A stretch of 64,000 nt of DNA from Beverwykella pulmonaria (Eukaryota; Ascomycota; Dothideomycetes; Pleosporales; Melanommataceae). Positions 33,473 to 45,800 of this stretch are shown here, piece after piece. The translations under genes and the position numbers were made by a program. Positions within the stretch are counted from its first letter, which is position 1. The number at the start of each line of letters is the position of its first letter. The notes beneath the pieces are model-generated. The model ran no database searches. It was not told the origin of the DNA and saw only the letters and a list, made by a program, of their open reading frames with translations. The stretch covers positions 396,608-460,607 of the forward strand of contig BCHH01000005.1 of the NCBI GenBank assembly GCA_001599595.1, in the 5' to 3' direction.

Positions 33473-33790
33473 GGGGCAAGAACCCCTCCCCTCTTCGTAC
33501 AAGACCGACGGTAACGCAAGCTGCAGGATTACTTCTCCATTCTCCGCCAATCGACGTTGATTTATACAGGGCAAGTATCCCTCCTCTATTTCTCCTGCGT
33601 GCGAGACCGACGNNAACGCAANCTACANNANCTCNTCNNNCTCNTCCTCCTCCTCCTCCTCCTCCTCCTCCTCCTCCTCCTCCTCCTCCTCCTCCTCCCC
33701 TCGACGTCAATCTGAACCGGCCAAGTGTCCCTCCTCTCCTCCTTTTACAAGACCGACGATAACGCAAGGCAGGTATTCCTCGATACAACA
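33473..33790 (+). repeat. Degenerate tandem units with (CTC)n expansion and assembly gap
   Basis: Three imperfect units share GGGCAAGTATCCCTCCTCT-like starts, a GAGACCGACGGTAACGCAAG-like middle and a TCGACGTCAAT-like end. They begin near 33474, 33569 and 33718. The middle unit contains a run of at least 20 TCC/CTC triplets (about 33637-33697). Thirteen or so N bases at 33613-33643 mark unresolved calls. The true length of the triplet run is therefore unknown. Open poly-Gly frames across it are not genes. Confidence 0.8.
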
Positions 33791-34547
33791 ATACTCAGCA
33801 GGCGGTTGGGCGGGCCATCGGCAGATTACTAGACGACAACCTTCTAAAACCAGATATCGGGATCTAGACTGGACTGTGGGCTTGTCAGATTATGAGCTTA
33901 AGGGTCTGAGGGATAGATCACTTCGATGTAGGTGTGAGGTTGGCCACACATCTCGTCTTGGCTAATAGGTTGACTTTGGTCTTCACTGTTCCTCGCGCCC
34001 ATTCGTCTTAATCGCTAGCCAGTCGGAGACTGATACCCTGTCTGTCCCAGGACTAAACACAATGGAGGGGCTTGCTCCGGCGTGTCTATGTCTTGGCCTA
34101 ACCTGAGTAGGTGGTTTTCACCTGGTAAGCCGTGCACGTAGAGGCTTTCCTAATACTCTGCTATGGTTGAATTTGATCCCTTCCTGCTGTCTGACATGCG
34201 TCTTCAAATGCTCTTAAAGCTTGAAAGTTTACGTGCGCCGGGAGCCACAAGAATTTCGATAGACTCAACAGCAACTCAATGGACTGGGGTTATTACAGGT
34301 TGGAGCCGCTTCCGCCCGTACCTGATGATACCGCTGAGGATTTGGAAAATATTAATGGCGTATTGGTATTGTTAGTCCAGCCAGGCTGGCTCTGCTGACC
34401 GCTGTTAATGAGTAGCAGCCTAGTTTTGGAACTCGTTCTGGTTTCACAATGAGGCTTCGGCTTATTACGTGATGCGGCATCAAATGTGAAGACGACAAGT
34501 GGAAATAGATAAAATGTCAATTTGATTGCAAGATATAGTACAGGAGT
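33791..34547. other. Intergenic, nothing recognised
   Basis: About 750 bases between the tandem units and the oxygenase gene. Short open frames only; no recognisable feature. Confidence 0.4.
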
Positions 34548-35475
34548 TTACTCCCAAAAGCACACAACCCTCGCCTCAATACTCTCCCTTGCTGGCTGGT
34601 CTTCACTGGCCGGAAGCACAAAGGCCGTATGAGGACACCTCCAGCCCGGCCCATTCTGTTTCGTATCATATCCTTTGAACACGACTACCTGATCTGGCTG
34701 CATCTCCGACATGTAATACCACATATGCTGCGCTTCTTTTCTACCATGACTCATAACATAGTTCGCTGACTTTATCCCGGTCCTGCTGAACTCACGCAGG
34801 CGAATCTGATAATCAGAATCTGGGACTGTAGTCGCATCGCACACGGCCAAGGGATCTCTGCGCACCGTCTTGAGGGGGCGCCATACGCCGAGGAAAGCGA
34901 AGCGCGTGCTAGTGTCGAAGAGTGAGGCGATGTGAGGTGGGAAGTTGAGTTCAGCCTTTGTGCCTTGAATGAAGGCTGGGTCGCCTGCGTAGTCGACGTG
35001 TGGATGGCCGGAGGGGATGTCTTGCCAGCGACCTCTGGAGTCGATAATCCCTTTGTCCGAAAGTGATGTGTGCGCTCGAACGACGTGGTTAAAGACGTAT
35101 GCCATGGTCGCGCCCGTGCTGATAGCGGCAGTCAGTGTTGAATTTTGATCACTGGAGTGTGAGCTTGGTGTACACTTCCTTGACAAGTTCTACCAGCTCG
35201 GGATAATATTCGCGGTAGATGGTCTCCTCGTCATCACTCGTAGAGACTCTGTTTTTTGGTGGAAGGTCCACGAATTGAAACCCATTAGTGTCAAGTTTAA
35301 AGGTCTTGTCAGCTCTCCGAACATCATGAATCCTCATTGGCCGTGTGAACTCATCGTTAACACCTAGATATCGCGTTTTCCATACTGACTTTGGTATTGG
35401 CGTGCCTAGGGCTGGAAAGTAATTGATGTCTGCGACGATATCGTCGCCATAGGATTCTTTACACGGCTGGTCCAT
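34548..35475 (-). CDS. AsaB/CmcJ-like oxidoreductase (GA4 desaturase family)
   Basis: Two exons, 35475-35174 and 35118-34548, joined over a 55-base GT-AG intron, give 290 residues. The joined protein reads ELVKEVTGATMAYVFNHVVR, a signature of the family that includes the gibberellin GA4 desaturase, CmcJ-type cephem-methoxylase subunit and AsaB-like hydroxylases. Other family features are HVDYAGDPAF, FLGVWRPLKTVRRDPLAVCD and MQPDQVVVFKGYDT. These are usually taken as Fe(II)/2-oxoglutarate-type oxidoreductases of secondary metabolism, and His/Asp in HVDYAGD are possible iron ligands. No other biosynthetic gene lies within 10 kb, so no cluster is implied and the substrate is unknown. Confidence 0.8.
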
Positions 35476-37900
35476 TCTTAGATAGGCACAGGACTATGTA
35501 GGATTTACATGAATTAAATATTGCGACGAGATGATAGCCTTAACATACAAGAGTGAAAGGTCATTGATATCGGCGGAGTTCACGGGTCCGCGTCCCAGAG
35601 CATTATGAGGGGTAAAACCTGTAGTTGCCTATCACGCGGTTTGGTAATATAGCGAATGCAGAATTCGCGCAAAGCTTGGCAAATGTCAATCACAGCCAAA
35701 TTAGCAGCTTATCCTTTATTACAGTATTACTATTATAATTCTGCTTCCGCGCGTAGAACTTCTAAACACATAGCATGTCTACCAAGCGTGCAGCGCACGA
35801 CAGGAAGGCTCTGCAGCAGCGCAGCTAGCTAGCTAATATTACCTTGAATTTGCTCTACTTTAGCTTATACACCTAGTGCGTATTTTCTGGCTGCTCCTGC
35901 TGTATAGTAGAAAAGACATATCCGGGTAATTGGCACAGTCAGGGGCAGGGGGTTTAGCGAGCCAGCTGGCTCAGCGGCGGATCAGCAACACCTCTGATAC
36001 CATCAATTAGCGAAACGGAATAATACTGTATATGTATCATGTGATGGATTAGTGGATCTATTGGATCTATAAATCACAGAGCCACAGAACCATGTCTTAG
36101 CCAACAGATCTAGTCGAATATATAAACTTCACGAATTTCCTAGGTAGTCAGCATACTCAATTTCAATCGTATCCGCTGCATACATCTGTCCTAACATTGA
36201 CGCCGCTCTCAGTGAAGCCCCCCGCCCGCCAGGAACCTGCTTCGACATCTATCTTGTATTCACCCTCTCACCCTCCACCACCTGGACAAACTCAGCTCTA
36301 CCTATTACGTGACGACGCCATAGGATCCGAGACCCGCCCTTAACAGGTTGCAGGTTGACCCGTCGCATATTTTTCTGGAGGGTGGCGGCTCGCTTATGAA
36401 ATACGTTAGATCAAATGTATGACATATAATTTTGTGGGAAACAACTTCGTTTAACTCAAGTTTTAGGGGGGCGTAAGGAAGGTCTTGGCAATATTGGATT
36501 GAGTTTTCGTTCAGAGCCTAAACGCTAATGGGCTTGCATGAAAAGTAGATATAAAGATATGTGTGGCGACCTTATGTTTGCGTGCCTAATCCAATTTGAT
36601 GGTCACAAGCTAGTCTCGGGGTTGGTGGTGACCGAAAGTGTCTCGGAGGAGGATACCTTCACGATATCGTCCCCATTTCGCTTAGCGTCTAAAACGGCCG
36701 TGTGGCGCACCATCGTAGCCGCTTTAATTAGATGCGTTTTCTGTAACATGGGGGAAATCAACGTCAACGACATGTCCTCAGCTAGCACGTTCGATCGGAC
36801 ATATCGCCTTGCAACCTTCGTACAGCGTGCATAGTCACACCCAGTTCATTTATGGACTGCACAGTCGGCGCTCGCCGTGCTCTCAAAGCACCGACCTCCT
36901 TAAGTCTCCTGAGTGTGGACCGCGCCCACGTCATCACTCGAGTACGACTGCAACATCCCCTATCCCGGAGGATGCGGCGCTGAAAATCAACGTCATAGAA
37001 TGGCCAGCCCTCTTAAAGTTGAAGCCAATAAGTCAGTAATGGGACAATTCATGGTCATGCCGTGAACGGAATGTCAAATCACTTGTCATCGTAGGAACAC
37101 TCAACAGGTGATGTCGGGTCAGCAGGCGCACAGAACGTGGCCCCGATTCTCGACCTCTTCATGCAGAATCCCGGCGACGGTGCGCACGAACAGCGATGCT
37201 CCATTTGCCACCTTCGTTGGTGGCTTTGCAAGAGCTATCATTCTGAATGTGCAGCGACGCAGCGAGTATTCTTCTTAGAACTCCATCATCACATCGACGC
37301 TGAGAGACGAGACTTTTCATTAGAGGTGCAATGATCGCTGTCGAATGTCTGCCGCGCGGTTTAACCCTATTCTCGTCCACGGGGTGCTGCTGTTGAGTAT
37401 TGGCGCTCCACAATTATTATGTCGGCCAATTATCCGCGCAGAGTTTCGCCTCTCTATGCTTCCTAATTCGGACAATTTCCAGAAGACCAACACCAATATT
37501 TGGACCTGCAGGCACCTGTCGGGTTATGCGAAACAGGGAGATAGATATGATGGTGTCGGAATGCGTGTTGTACATGTCCGGCTCGGGTGATTTGTGTTGC
37601 TGGCAAAGGATCAACATGTTCAGTTTGGCGGTGCTATGCAGACGATCCTGACCCCTGCATATCGCAGCTTACTTGTGCATTGTTACTTGTTCCTACCCCT
37701 GGGCGGTCTGTCCATTTCGCCGCTTTCTTTAAATAAAGCTGCACCCGACGTCACCTCTAAAAAGTCATTCCTGCTCCTTCCAACATTCGCTTTACCCATT
37801 CTTGAGCCTCGGGCATCTTCTAACCTATTTTTTCTAATAAGACTAACTCTATCTCTCGTTTCCGAACCATTCCAACTCTACAATTTTCTTACCGTCCAAT
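35476..37900. other. Gene-free stretch before the GH17 gene
   Basis: About 2.4 kb. A 98-codon plus frame (36538-36834) is open but unrecognised. A segment near 36042-36196 resembles a solo LTR and is listed separately. A TATA-like CTTTAAATAAAG at 37730-37741 lies about 165 bases before the GH17 start. Nothing else is supported. Confidence 0.4.
36042..36196 (+). repeat. Possible solo-LTR-like fragment
   Basis: The segment begins TGATGGATTAGTGGATC and ends GTCCTAACA, giving the TG...CA ends of an LTR. It carries a TATAAA core and an AGATCTAGTCGAATATATAA stretch that resembles fungal Copia-type LTRs as I remember them. No target-site duplication or second LTR is visible, so this is weak. Confidence 0.25.
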
Positions 37901-39067
37901 ATGCGCTTCGCATCTTCAGTGCTGGCCTCGGCCGCCATCTTGAGCACCGCCAATGCCGCACTCAAGGGATTCAACTACGGTGCTTTCTTTCTGGATCAGT
38001 CGCCGAAGCATCAAGTCGACTTTGAATATGAGTTCAAAGCTGCGAAGCAACTAGCGGGCACCAACTCACAGTTCACCTCAGCGCGACTTTACACCATGAT
38101 TCAGTGGCAGACGACCAACACAGTCATCGAGGCCATCCAGGCTGCGATTAATACCAAGACTACCCTTCTTCTCGGTCTGTGGGCCTCTTCAGGCTCAGCA
38201 GCATTCAACAACGAGATTGTAGCCCTCAAGGCAGCAATCTCCAAGTATGGAACAGCGTTTACGGACCTGGTTGTCGGCATCTCTGTGGGCAGCGAAGACC
38301 TATACCGTATCACTCCCACCGGCATTGCCAACAAGGCAGGAGCTGGCGCCCAGCCTAAGGAGCTCATCAACTACATTGCCCAAACCCGTGCCGCTATTAA
38401 GGGTACCGGCCTTGCAGGAAAGCCAATCGGACACGTCGATACTTGGACTGCATACGTTAATGCTAGCAACGCTGCCGTCATTTCAGCCCTCGATTGGATT
38501 GGCGTCGATGCGTATCCGTACTGGGAAACGGCAACAGCAAACAGCATCGGGAACGCCAACGCATCATTTTATTCCGCTTTCCAGAAGACTGTTACGGCTG
38601 CTAAGGGCAAGCCTGTGTGGGTCACCGAAACTGGATGGCCTGTGACTGGACCGAAGCAGAACCAAGCTGTCGCCAGCGCAGCAAACGCTCGCATCTACTG
38701 GGAGGACGTTTCATGCAGTCTCATGAAGAACAACGTTAATCTTTTCTACTACACCCTCCAAGATGTGCAATACGGCACACCCAGCCCAAGCTTCGGAATC
38801 AAGCCTGGGGGAGATCTGATGCAAGTTAAGCCATTGTTCGATCTGACCTGTCCGGCAGGAACTAAAGTAAGCTACTTCCTTTCATTTCTTCTCTTATCCG
38901 TCCTCTCGCCTCTCCCTCTTACGCTTGTACAACGCGTCCATCACATCGTCGCTGGTTTCGCATCTTCTGCCAGCCAACAAGCAGTGCTGTCCGTGCGGCT
39001 GCATATCGCCCGCCGCACATTCATCATTCTGGGCCGAGAGGCCTTCAGATTGGTATGCACGGGCTAA
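37901..39067 (+). CDS. GH17 endo-beta-1,3-glucanase (EglC-like), atypical C-terminus
   Basis: Residues 1-20 are a signal peptide; the GH17 domain runs from LKGFNYGAFF to LFDLTCPAGTK (residue 322). The acid/base Glu is in VVGISVGSEDLYR (Glu132) and the nucleophile in PVWVTETGWP (Glu243), so the enzyme should be active on wall beta-1,3-glucan. A strong donor (GTAAGC) sits at 38867, exactly where the domain ends. The frame stays open to 39067, giving 388 residues if unspliced. Splicing to the acceptor at 38973 would instead give 59 other residues, ending near 39153. Neither tail is the Ser/Thr-rich, GPI-anchored tail usual for EglC, so the true 3' exon may be altered or lost. The exact end is uncertain. 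Confidence 0.8.
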   Translation: MRFASSVLASAAILSTANAALKGFNYGAFFLDQSPKHQVDFEYEFKAAKQLAGTNSQFTSARLYTMIQWQTTNTVIEAIQAAINTKTTLLLGLWASSGSAAFNNEIVALKAAISKYGTAFTDLVVGISVGSEDLYRITPTGIANKAGAGAQPKELINYIAQTRAAIKGTGLAGKPIGHVDTWTAYVNASNAAVISALDWIGVDAYPYWETATANSIGNANASFYSAFQKTVTAAKGKPVWVTETGWPVTGPKQNQAVASAANARIYWEDVSCSLMKNNVNLFYYTLQDVQYGTPSPSFGIKPGGDLMQVKPLFDLTCPAGTKVSYFLSFLLLSVLSPLPLTLVQRVHHIVAGFASSASQQAVLSVRLHIARRTFIILGREAFRLVCTG

Positions 39068-39239
39068 TGGATATGCCAAGGGTCCCTCGGGACTCTTTCG
39101 GCAAGCTTGAGCTGCAGCAGTACAGGTATCTCGATGAGTACCACGAGCCCTGAGACCGAGTACTAGTCACAAGACCTGATCTGGGCTTCTTTTTTGCGAT
39201 TCATGCTAATATAAATCAGCGCGCTCTATAAGTGACATC

Positions 39240-39850
39240 CTTGTGACATCCTTACCCACGACCACTCCAGAGCCCATAGCCACCGCATCCCACACCCCTC
39301 CAACACCAACCGATATCTCACTCCCTAATGTTCCCCTTGATTTATCCGGGCTCTTCATAGAGCCTAGTTTTATGGTTCCAATTGACCGGTTGAAACCCGA
39401 CACGGTCATCAGAAATCGCTACAGAGCGCAACTGGACTCGACACATTCTACTCTCTACAAATTTCGACATCCCTCTTGATTATCAAAGCAAGGCTTGTGG
39501 TCTCGTGTTCCATTTCCCACTCGAATACTAGGACCGGTTCAAATCATGGCACACGATGGCTCCTGGCGGCATAGTGTTTTCTCAGCTCGAAGCTCCGGTT
39601 ACAAAGTTTACTGGTTCAAGCAACGCCGGTACTTCCAAGCCAGTCGGCGCTGTCAACCTTCTGTCACCCAGGCAAGGACACTTGGTCAGTAGTGCACCAT
39701 GCTAGGCAGGGAAGACGGTGGGAGATCGGGTAGATACCTGGGACTTTGGACTTGCAGTACTTCCAGTTGACGGATCCACCTTCGGGATTAGTCATGACAG
39801 CCTCGGATTAATGTTGAGGAATGGGATCGATAGTTGGGGCCGAGGTTGTG
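39240..39850 (+). pseudogene. Decayed But2-domain (But2 C-terminal) gene
   Basis: A 5' frame (39243-39479) reads through PTDISLPNVPLDLSGLF, FMVPIDRLKPDTVIRNRYRA and LDSTHSTLYKF. The protein then continues in another frame with FDIPLDYQSKACGLVFHFPL, hits TAG, and goes on with MAPGGIVFSQLEAPVTKFTG. This is the order of the fungal But2 C-terminal domain: a VPID start, an STLYxFDIP segment, a CSLVFHFP strand, then a Gly-rich SFxxL strand. One frameshift (about 39455) and at least one stop (about 39528) break it. No signal peptide exon is found upstream. It starts close to the 3' end of the GH17 gene. Confidence 0.5.
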
Positions 39851-42800
39851 GTTGCGTGTAAGGATGCATCAGGTTGCACATCTTTACTAAAAAAGCAAGC
39901 TACCTAGGTGGCACTCCTTCTAATTATAATGCTTGTTCCATTAATATCTTGTGCTACCTTGTTGACATTCCATGTGCATGTTCCTGTACTATTTGGTGGA
40001 CACATCACAGTTCAACTTTCGATATCCAACTCCACCTAGTAGAGGCAGGCAGATATGGTAGAGCCGCATAGCGGGTGGTTAGTCCTCTTGCCCTTGACTT
40101 TATAACATGTATTGCTCCAGCGGATGGCGTTGTCAGCATCTTCTACACGAGAAGACTGAACCCGAACTGCACTCGTGGGCTCTCCTCGTCAACATATGAT
40201 CATCTCTGTACCCATACAAAAGTATAATAAGTACTAGTAGACAGATATAACGGAGTGAAATAGCGTTTTTCAATATGACATTAGTACCGGTAGGCAGATG
40301 CGGGAGTATTAAGCAGTGGTAAACTATTCTGCTTGTCTCGTGCTGGATATCCACGTTCTAGTATAGGAACTTCGCCTCCTTTGCCGTCAGTATGCAGGAT
40401 TAACACCTGGAGCACGTTCATATGAGTAGATTGATTCTATGGCTACCTACCACTATTTCACATATGCATATAAACTAGATATTGTTTACGGAAAACATAA
40501 TCCATATCCCGCCACTTCCTCCTCTTCCTTCTGTCCCTCAACATCCTCATCCCAGCCGTCTCATCAAGAATCTCATCAAGTCACCATACAGAGTAAACCT
40601 TCACATGACTGGAAACACACCCATCCGACGTGCCGCCATCTTCTCTTCAAAAACCTTACCCACATGCTGTCTTTCAATACCACTCGCCTTAATTAAGCGC
40701 AGGAAAATTCGTATCATATGAGCATGGTGTAGCACGGGTTTCAGGTAGTGGAGAGTCTTATGTGTGCAGATGTAGTGGTTGGTAGAAGAGGGAAGACTGT
40801 CCGGGTGCCTTCTTTGACGGAGGGGGGCCTCTATTGGCGTAATGGATAGAAAAGTGGTGAGAAATGTAGGTGGAGAGGGGTGGGGTATTAAAGTTGAATG
40901 AGGTGGGAGAGGTTGGAGCCGAGCAGCCATTAGGGAGAGCCGGGGTATCCTTTAGAATGTGGTTATGTCTATAAACCTCCTATGTGGAGAGTGTTTTGGC
41001 GTTATCTGAGGGTATTGTATCAGTGTACACTCACTGGTTTGATATTGATCAGATTGGAAGCTTCTCCTGATTTTTCCTTTCTTTTGGTTGTCAACTCGTA
41101 GTCTCTGCAGGACGAGAAGTAGAGTAGAGACATACATAGAACCCAAAGATAAAAGCAAGAACTAGTACTGTTGAAGACATGTTATCTTGACACACACACA
41201 ACACATGTACATTTAGACTGAATCAGTCCACGAATCCAGTATGTCCGAGGGAACCTCATGTCCCGTCAGGAAAGGAAGGTTGCAAAAGCCCTCCTGGCAT
41301 ATACGACAGGACATACTAGCTGTGTCTGAATTCATTCACTCTCCGCCAGAAATCGCGTGCCCGTCTTAGAAATCCGCTTGGAGGCGTGAGGATGTAGTAG
41401 GATAAATAACATGCCTAACACTTCGAAATGAGATCAAGCTCTTAGCTACCTTCCAGTTTCATTGAGCAAAACAACACCGGGATTTTAGCAAGAGAGCAAG
41501 TTGATCAATTGGGCCTTGCATGATAGCGCTGTTTTTACCAGAGGGAGGTATGTGCTGAACACTTGGTGTTACTCCATCGTATTGTATCTATCAGAAAGAT
41601 GCCTGGTTGAAAGGTATTTGTCGAGACGTCACCTATAAAGTAGTTCAATGAAGTGAAGACGTGGAGTGCACGAAGTACGCAATGCAAAGCAGAAAAGCAA
41701 GAACTGCAGAAACCATAATCTGGCGCTCTGCCAGACAATGCAAAAGAAAATGGAAAAGAGCCACCAGAGTCGAAGGGGGAGAGGCCGAGCAGCGGCCAAC
41801 TATCTGAGAAATGCACGGAATATCATGAGTAAGGAATTAGAAGGGCACTTAAGAATCTGTTAAACATCGCATATTTCCCACAGCGGACTCTCCTTCAAAC
41901 CTCACCCACCATCCAAGCATCTTAACAATGGGTCTCATGTCTCAGTCGCTCCACTGTCTACAGTGGATCACCAACCGCAGCTGCCATGTCGCACGTTACG
42001 TGTATATGAACCTTCGCACTGACATTGCACTGCCTCCCCCGGATTACTAGTGCATCTCAAGAAATCTGGGGTATATCAAAACGCAAATCGACATGTATCT
42101 CTTGTCATCGATACTGCAGCCCCACCGCCTACCTCCCTCGAGACGTCCCATTTCCATACTCCCAAGGCCTAAGTCTTCGTCTCTAGACATAGCATTAGAG
42201 GGAATAAATTCCTAGTGTTGGCAATGCTGACTTGAAGTATTTAGGTCATGGGATGACTATATCTGTTTTAGGTGGGACCCCTTGATGTATATAGATAAAA
42301 GAATCCGTACATCTGCGTGAACAATAAACACCGCGTCTCACCCCAAGCAGGAAAACCGAAGGTATACTGACACGTTAACCTCCATTTATCAAATACCGCG
42401 CGCCTGCTCGGCACCGCGGCCTCGATAGTGGCGACAAGTCCATCCCACGATATTTTTCTGCAGATCCGTTGCCCTGCAGCCTTTCGCCCGCCGGAATACG
42501 CACCGCGGGGCACTGACCTACCCTATCTCCAAGTGCATGCGTTGCAAGTTAGTTAGATAGCAGTGCGGGATTTGTTTTTGCTAGAAATTGTAAAACGGCA
42601 TCAACGGCGTGCCAATGCCTGCCCAGCCAGAAGGACTTTGTATACGTAAAGATGCCAAACCTGCCAAGTCGAAATGGAAACGCAAGGTCACTGGCAACGA
42701 CGCGAAGATTAGATCCGTAGAGAAGCCGACAAGGCGACTTCGTTCGCCCCTCGAAGAATTCCACGCCACCCCGTTTTGCCTCACTGCAGCTAGTTCTTCT

Positions 42801-45800
42801 AGTGCGCCAGCGGGCGTTCAAACGGTGCCTAGGTGCGCCAAGAGCCACAATCGTTACAGGACGGCGCCGAGCGAACCTTCGAATGCGTCAACGGAAATGC
42901 TTGGCCGTTGGACAGCTTGATGCCGCCGTTGCAGGATGATTAATTGAAATGGGATATGAGGCTTCTGGAAGACATGGAGGAGCGGAAGATCGACACGTCT
43001 GCCGAGCGCAATGCTGAGACCAACCCTAGAAGAGCTGCGCAAGATGCGATGCTCGCTTGAACTTGTAGCAGTGTTGAAACGTGACAGGGCGGCACTTTAA
43101 AAAAGATAGACGTCAAGGCCAGCCTTTTACGGATCTGTGAAAGAGGCGTCGTGTAGCCAAGATCATACAGCATCTGAGATGCGGTCTACAGCGCTGTGCG
43201 AAAACAGTGTCGAATGGGTACGACTGTGGCGACTGTGACGACTATGAGCGGGGACCTTGAAACTTTGTCGAAAACGCCTCAGGAGCCTGCTGTCAAGCTT
43301 CCCCAAGTAATGCTCCACATCAACAAGCAAAAGGATTGTGGAGATAGGTATCAGGTGTGGGGCAGGCAGACTTGAGGCGATTTCCAGACAGTGGGTCTGG
43401 ACTTGGCTTGGCTGAGCTTCCCCAGACGGCTGATGCATGGTTGTTTATTCTTCCCAGAGGTTCACGAGTTATGGATGTAGGAATGCCATAGTAAGGATTC
43501 CCGGTCGCACTAAGGCGGTGTTCTTCTTCTCGCGCAGAAGCACTCTGCTCAGGCTTATGCATCTCATGATTTACTTGCGACGACACCATTTCGTTCTGTC
43601 GAGCGAAATGAGTATTGTAAGGTCTACCAGGTAACGCGAAGGAGGACGGGACAGTGGTGAATGATGATACGAGAGATATGGGAAATGAATAATTTCACGA
43701 GACTTGAACGTGGTAGAGCCAAGTCACAATAGCACAATGGTTGGTGAAGCGAATGCGATGGGAAGACGCCAAGAGGATAAATTTCTCTCTACGTCGCCCT
43801 GCTCAACTGGTTGGCTCTTATCATGATTGGCAAAAGAACGGAAAGACTGCGACTAGCCATGAAGTTGAAGAGATTTTTGCAGCTTGTAGGCATGATGAGC
43901 GCTGATAGGGATGCGATGAAATGACCTCTCCTATTATAATATTGGCAATAAGGTTTTCGCTCAACGCGCTTTGTTGAGGCTGACGCGTTGTTTTGACGAT
44001 GGTGATGACCGTTCTCCGAAATTCCCACGACCTCGATGCGCAATCATGGCAGCGGACGAGGCTTGACTAAGGAGTGGCAAAAGAAATTGGTAAAATTGTT
44101 GATTCAATCGTCGGCCGAAGTTGACGGATGCAGATGTTTGATTTCGCTAACCGCCTCATCTCGGCCTGCGACTCGGTCTTCCTTTTTTCAGTTCACACTG
44201 CCTCGGAGATGACCTTGCCGACCGCTGTACCAGGCACTCAAACAACAGAAGACGGAGCCGGAAACTGTGCTTAGATTTTGTCGGGACACATAATTACGCA
44301 AGGAACTTGAACGAGCCATCACAAACATTCACGCTTGCGTCGGGAGTGTTTGGAAGGGATGCACGAGTCGCTTATCGGCGCGATCGCTCGCACCGTGCCC
44401 TAAAAAGCAAGAGACAAGCTTCACAGGGAGGCACATCCTGGCGGCTCGCATCCTAGCACTCCATCGAGAGCATCCTGGATCCCAACAGCGTTGCGTCGTT
44501 TACCAAGACATTTTCCAGGCCCGCTGTGATTGGCCCGCGTCACGGATTGGCGTGTGTGATAGGCTGTTGTCACAGCCGGGACGTTCTTCGGGGCCGTCAG
44601 TGCGACCGATGATGACGGATCCTCACAAACAGCATCCCGGTCCAGTGACCAACCTGTTGATTCCTGACAATTGATTATTGCCCACTTTTGACTTTCCACA
44701 TCACGGCGCAGTCAGCTTCGCGCTGCAGACACGTACGGCTGACTCAACGTCAAGACGCAAGAGGACGAGAAAACACGAGCAGAAGAAAACAAAAAGGCTG
44801 GGATAGCTGCATATCCCCGCAAGCCATCGATGTCATCAGTCGGCAAAGAGCCTGAAACCGGAGGTTGGTGATTGGGCGATCAGGAGTACATAAGCATGTG
44901 CTCAGACCTGGCTCGTCCTGATGGATGTGCGCGCTGTGAGCGTTTTTGGCGCGGCAGCCCGCTGTGAACGAACGGGCCCTGGTGCATAAAATTTCTGCAC
45001 AGAAGCCTGTGCACCAAGGGACGGTGGGGGTCCATGATGACCAAGAGCTCGCCAGCGACAAGACTGATGCTCTCTACAATGTATCGGTGCCACGACCATG
45101 AGGAATTGTGAGCCTCGACGGCCTGGATGTGCATGCAAATCCCCCGCGATGCCGCTCCACGAGCGACTTGGCGGCGGACACCGCGAGGAGGCTGGTCGTC
45201 GAGGCCGCGAATCACGAGCAGGCAAATGAAGACCCGCTTCAACAGCAAGTACCCTTGTACTAGTCTGGAGAACATGGTGAGGCACGCAGGTTGGACAGCC
45301 AAGCTGCCACGGAGCCGCAGAAATGTTTGCACGAGGAGGCGGGGGTAGATCTGCGAGACTGAAGCTGCCGAAGTTTTACCCCGACGTGACGATTCGAAAC
45401 GCGGTTCTAGGACATGTTTGCATCTGGGGTGCTCGTCGTGGCAGCCAAGAAATGGCATAAAAAATCGCGCTCTTGTGCTCAATGTATTATACTCGTGCCG
45501 GGTCTGTCGGGTCCGCGCGCGAGAGGCTCAATGGAATGCCGTTATTACCCTTGCCGGGAGAAGGACCCTAAATGGCTCTCTAGCTCGCAAAAGGCAGCGC
45601 AGTTCAAAATCGCGCAGCGTGGAGGCCGGGCAGATGCGTCTTTTAAGAAATTTTCTGGCTAGATGCCGACACGGTTGCGAGCGAGGCGGGGCCGACTAGC
45701 CACAGCTTCCCGCGAGCTACCCGCAAGGTCGATTCAGTGTTTCATTACCGCAGCGCCATGTCGCCCTGGAGACGAGGACGAGGCCCAAGCAGTGGCCATC

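Noticed and set aside
33420..33791. Poly-Gly open frame across the triplet run
   Set aside because: It is a reading of the (CTC)n tract and of unresolved N bases, not a gene.
34548..39067. A secondary-metabolite cluster around the AsaB-like oxygenase
   Set aside because: No polyketide synthase, peptide synthetase, terpene cyclase, P450 or regulator lies nearby; the MFS gene is over 20 kb away.
44880..45482. 200-codon minus frame upstream of PMA1
   Set aside because: High Arg and Ser content, no domain, overlapping frames on both strands in a GC-rich stretch; best explained by chance.
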